From: an uncultured Alistipes sp.
Lineage (GTDB): Bacteria > Bacteroidota > Bacteroidia > Bacteroidales > Rikenellaceae
Reading direction: 5' to 3'
Length of the DNA: 64,000 nt
Assembly (NCBI GenBank): GCA_944321755.1
Contig: CALUMM010000004.1
Coordinates: 1 to 64,000 of the forward strand
Below are positions 62,689 through 64,000 of the stretch, one piece after another. The notes under the pieces were generated by a model. It was not told the DNA's origin, made no database searches, and saw only the letters and a program-made list of their open reading frames with translations. Position numbers and translations under genes: made by a program. The stretch's first letter is position 1. Each line of letters starts with the position of its first letter.

Positions 62689-63573
62689 ATGGAACCGGTT
62701 ATCGAATGCCGCCATCTGACCCACTGTTACGGGCGGCGCAAAATCTATGAAGACCTTTCGTTCGACGTCCCCCGGGGCCGTATCCTGGGGCTGCTGGGCA
62801 AGAACGGCACGGGAAAGACCACGACGATCAACATTCTGAGCGGCTACCTCGAACCCCGGTCCGGGGAGTGCCTCATTTTCGGCGAGAACATCCGCACGCT
62901 CACTCCGCAGACGCGGCGGCGGATCGCGCTGCTGATCGAGGGGCACGTTCAGTACCAGTTCATGACGATCGAACAGATCGAGCGTTTCTACGCGGCGTTT
63001 TACCCGGCGTGGAACCGCGATGCCTACTACGGGCTGATGGAGAAGCTGCAGGTGGCTCCCGGGCAGCGCATTTCGCGCATGTCGTGCGGCCAGCGCTCGC
63101 AGGTCGCCCTGGGGCTGATCCTGGCCCAGAATGCCGACCTGCTGGTCCTCGACGACTTCTCGATGGGGCTTGACCCGGGTTACCGGCGGCTCTTCGTGGA
63201 GTACCTGCGGGAGTTCGCCAAGGCCGAGGGGAAGACCGTCTTCCTCACTTCGCACATCATTCAGGACATGGAGCGGCTGATCGACGACTGCATCATCATG
63301 GACTACGGACGGATCCTGGTCCAGATGCCGGTCGGGGATCTGCTCCGGACTTTCCGCCGCTATTCGTTCCGCTGTCCCGACGATGCCCGGCTGCCGTCGG
63401 GCGAGGGGCTCTATCACCCGGCGGTGGTGCGGGGCCGGGGCGAGCTCTGTTCGTTTGCCTCGCCCGAGGAGGTGCGTTTCCGGCTCGAAGAGGCCGGTAT
63501 CCCGTGCGAGGGGTTCACCGCCGAAACGCTCAACCTCGAAGATGCCTTTATCGGCCTGACCGGAAAATATTGA
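62689..63573 (+). CDS. ABC transporter ATP-binding protein
   Basis: A 294-residue ATPase. Walker A LLGKNGTGKTT (37-44), Q-loop region, ABC signature degenerate as MSCGQ (131-135, in place of LSGGQ), and Walker B LLVLDDFSMGLD, where the catalytic Glu position is Asp (D156) and the next residue is Phe. The H-loop His is present in FLTSHIIQDMERLIDD. The C-terminal part (about 220-294) is a regulatory extension. It works with the permease that follows seven bases later. Substrate unknown. Confidence 0.87.
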   Translation: MEPVIECRHLTHCYGRRKIYEDLSFDVPRGRILGLLGKNGTGKTTTINILSGYLEPRSGECLIFGENIRTLTPQTRRRIALLIEGHVQYQFMTIEQIERFYAAFYPAWNRDAYYGLMEKLQVAPGQRISRMSCGQRSQVALGLILAQNADLLVLDDFSMGLDPGYRRLFVEYLREFAKAEGKTVFLTSHIIQDMERLIDDCIIMDYGRILVQMPVGDLLRTFRRYSFRCPDDARLPSGEGLYHPAVVRGRGELCSFASPEEVRFRLEEAGIPCEGFTAETLNLEDAFIGLTGKY

Positions 63574-63579
63574 TCGACC

Positions 63580-64000
63580 ATGTGGAAAGCTCTTTTGTAT
63601 AAGGAATGGATCAAAACCCGCTGGTATCTGTTGCTGGCGCTGTTGGTGACACTCGGATTTGCGGGTTACGCGCTGTTGAAACTCCATCGGGCCGTAGCGC
63701 TGATGGGTGCCGGCCACATCTGGGAGGTGATGGTGACGCGCCAGGCGGTTTTCATCGACCAGATGCAGTATGTCCCGTTGCTGGCGGGCCTGGCGCTGGC
63801 GGCCGTGCAGTACCTCCCCGAGATGCACCGCAAATGCCTCAAGCTGACGCTCCATCTCCCCGTCCCGGCGCTGGCCACCCTGGGGGTGATGCTGGCCTTC
63901 GGGGTTGCGGTGCTGGCCGTGCTGTTCGGCCTGGGGATTGCCCTGCTTGCCGCGGGGGCGCGCCCGGTCCTGGCGCCCGAACTGGTCGGGAACATCCTCC
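63580..64000 (+). CDS. ABC transporter permease (partial, C terminus beyond window)
   Basis: An open frame from ATG 63580 to the window end (140 residues seen). It starts MWKALLYKEWIKTRWYLLLA, the typical opening of ABC-2-like permeases, with hydrophobic helices at about 16-34, 65-80 and 102-125 (VMLAFGVAVLAVLFGLGIAL). It is the membrane partner of the ATPase upstream. Confidence 0.8.
   Translation, partial: MWKALLYKEWIKTRWYLLLALLVTLGFAGYALLKLHRAVALMGAGHIWEVMVTRQAVFIDQMQYVPLLAGLALAAVQYLPEMHRKCLKLTLHLPVPALATLGVMLAFGVAVLAVLFGLGIALLAAGARPVLAPELVGNIL

Overview
The window reads as chromosomal DNA from a GC-rich gut member of the Bacteroidales, most like Alistipes (Rikenellaceae). Supporting signs are an LpxC-FabZ fusion, SusC/SusD pairs, a hybrid two-component regulator, DUF4876/DUF6850 proteins, and repeated promoters of the Bacteroidota type (-7 box TAnnTTTG) in place of E. 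coli-like -10/-35 boxes. The genus is inferred; no rRNA or marker phylogeny is available here.

Layout: (1) 1-3.4 kb, minus strand: nusA (cut by the window edge), rimP, a tandem repeat made from the end of lpxA, lpxA, and lpxC-fabZ. (2) 3.5-14.4 kb: a TonB-like protein, a sugar O-acetyltransferase, a K+/H+ antiporter, a hotdog thioesterase, a GH43 lipoprotein, an MFS carrier, cysE-cysK behind a cysteine-codon leader peptide with an attenuator, a small FUSC-like membrane protein and an NhaC antiporter. (3) 15.0-33.7 kb, plus strand: polysaccharide utilisation locus 1 (PUL1): hybrid sensor/AraC regulator, SusC, SusD, GH5-like enzyme, two related sialidase-fold proteins, a fimbrillin/FISUMP-like lipoprotein and a large DUF5107-TPR protein. 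(4) 33.9-49.5 kb, minus strand: PUL2, apparently a ten-gene operon (GH31, TPR-TM-HTH regulator, CBM96-like protein, SusC, SusD, fasciclin lipoprotein, beta-helix lipoprotein, two GH28 proteins, SASA-type esterase), pointing to pectin. A separate GH13 amylase lies just upstream. (5) 51.3-54.9 kb: a 5'-truncated rhamnulokinase, a broken DUF2958-like remnant, two excisionase-like HTH genes and a tyrosine recombinase beside tRNA-Ala, the look of a decayed integrated element. (6) 55.1-64.0 kb: a TonB-dependent receptor/DUF4876/DUF6850 operon, divergent from a lipoprotein/PepSY-TM/ABC transporter operon cut by the window end.

How it works together: PUL1 and PUL2 each have their own outer-membrane importer, surface lipoproteins and regulator, and they converge on a strong hairpin near 33.77 kb. 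PUL1 is visibly more AT-rich in codon choice than the flanking housekeeping genes and PUL2, which suggests separate acquisition. The two most notable signals are the Cys-rich leader peptide with terminator and antiterminator pairing ahead of cysK-cysE, and PUL1, whose paired sialidase-fold enzymes plus DUF5107 protein do not match a glycan degradation pathway I can name.
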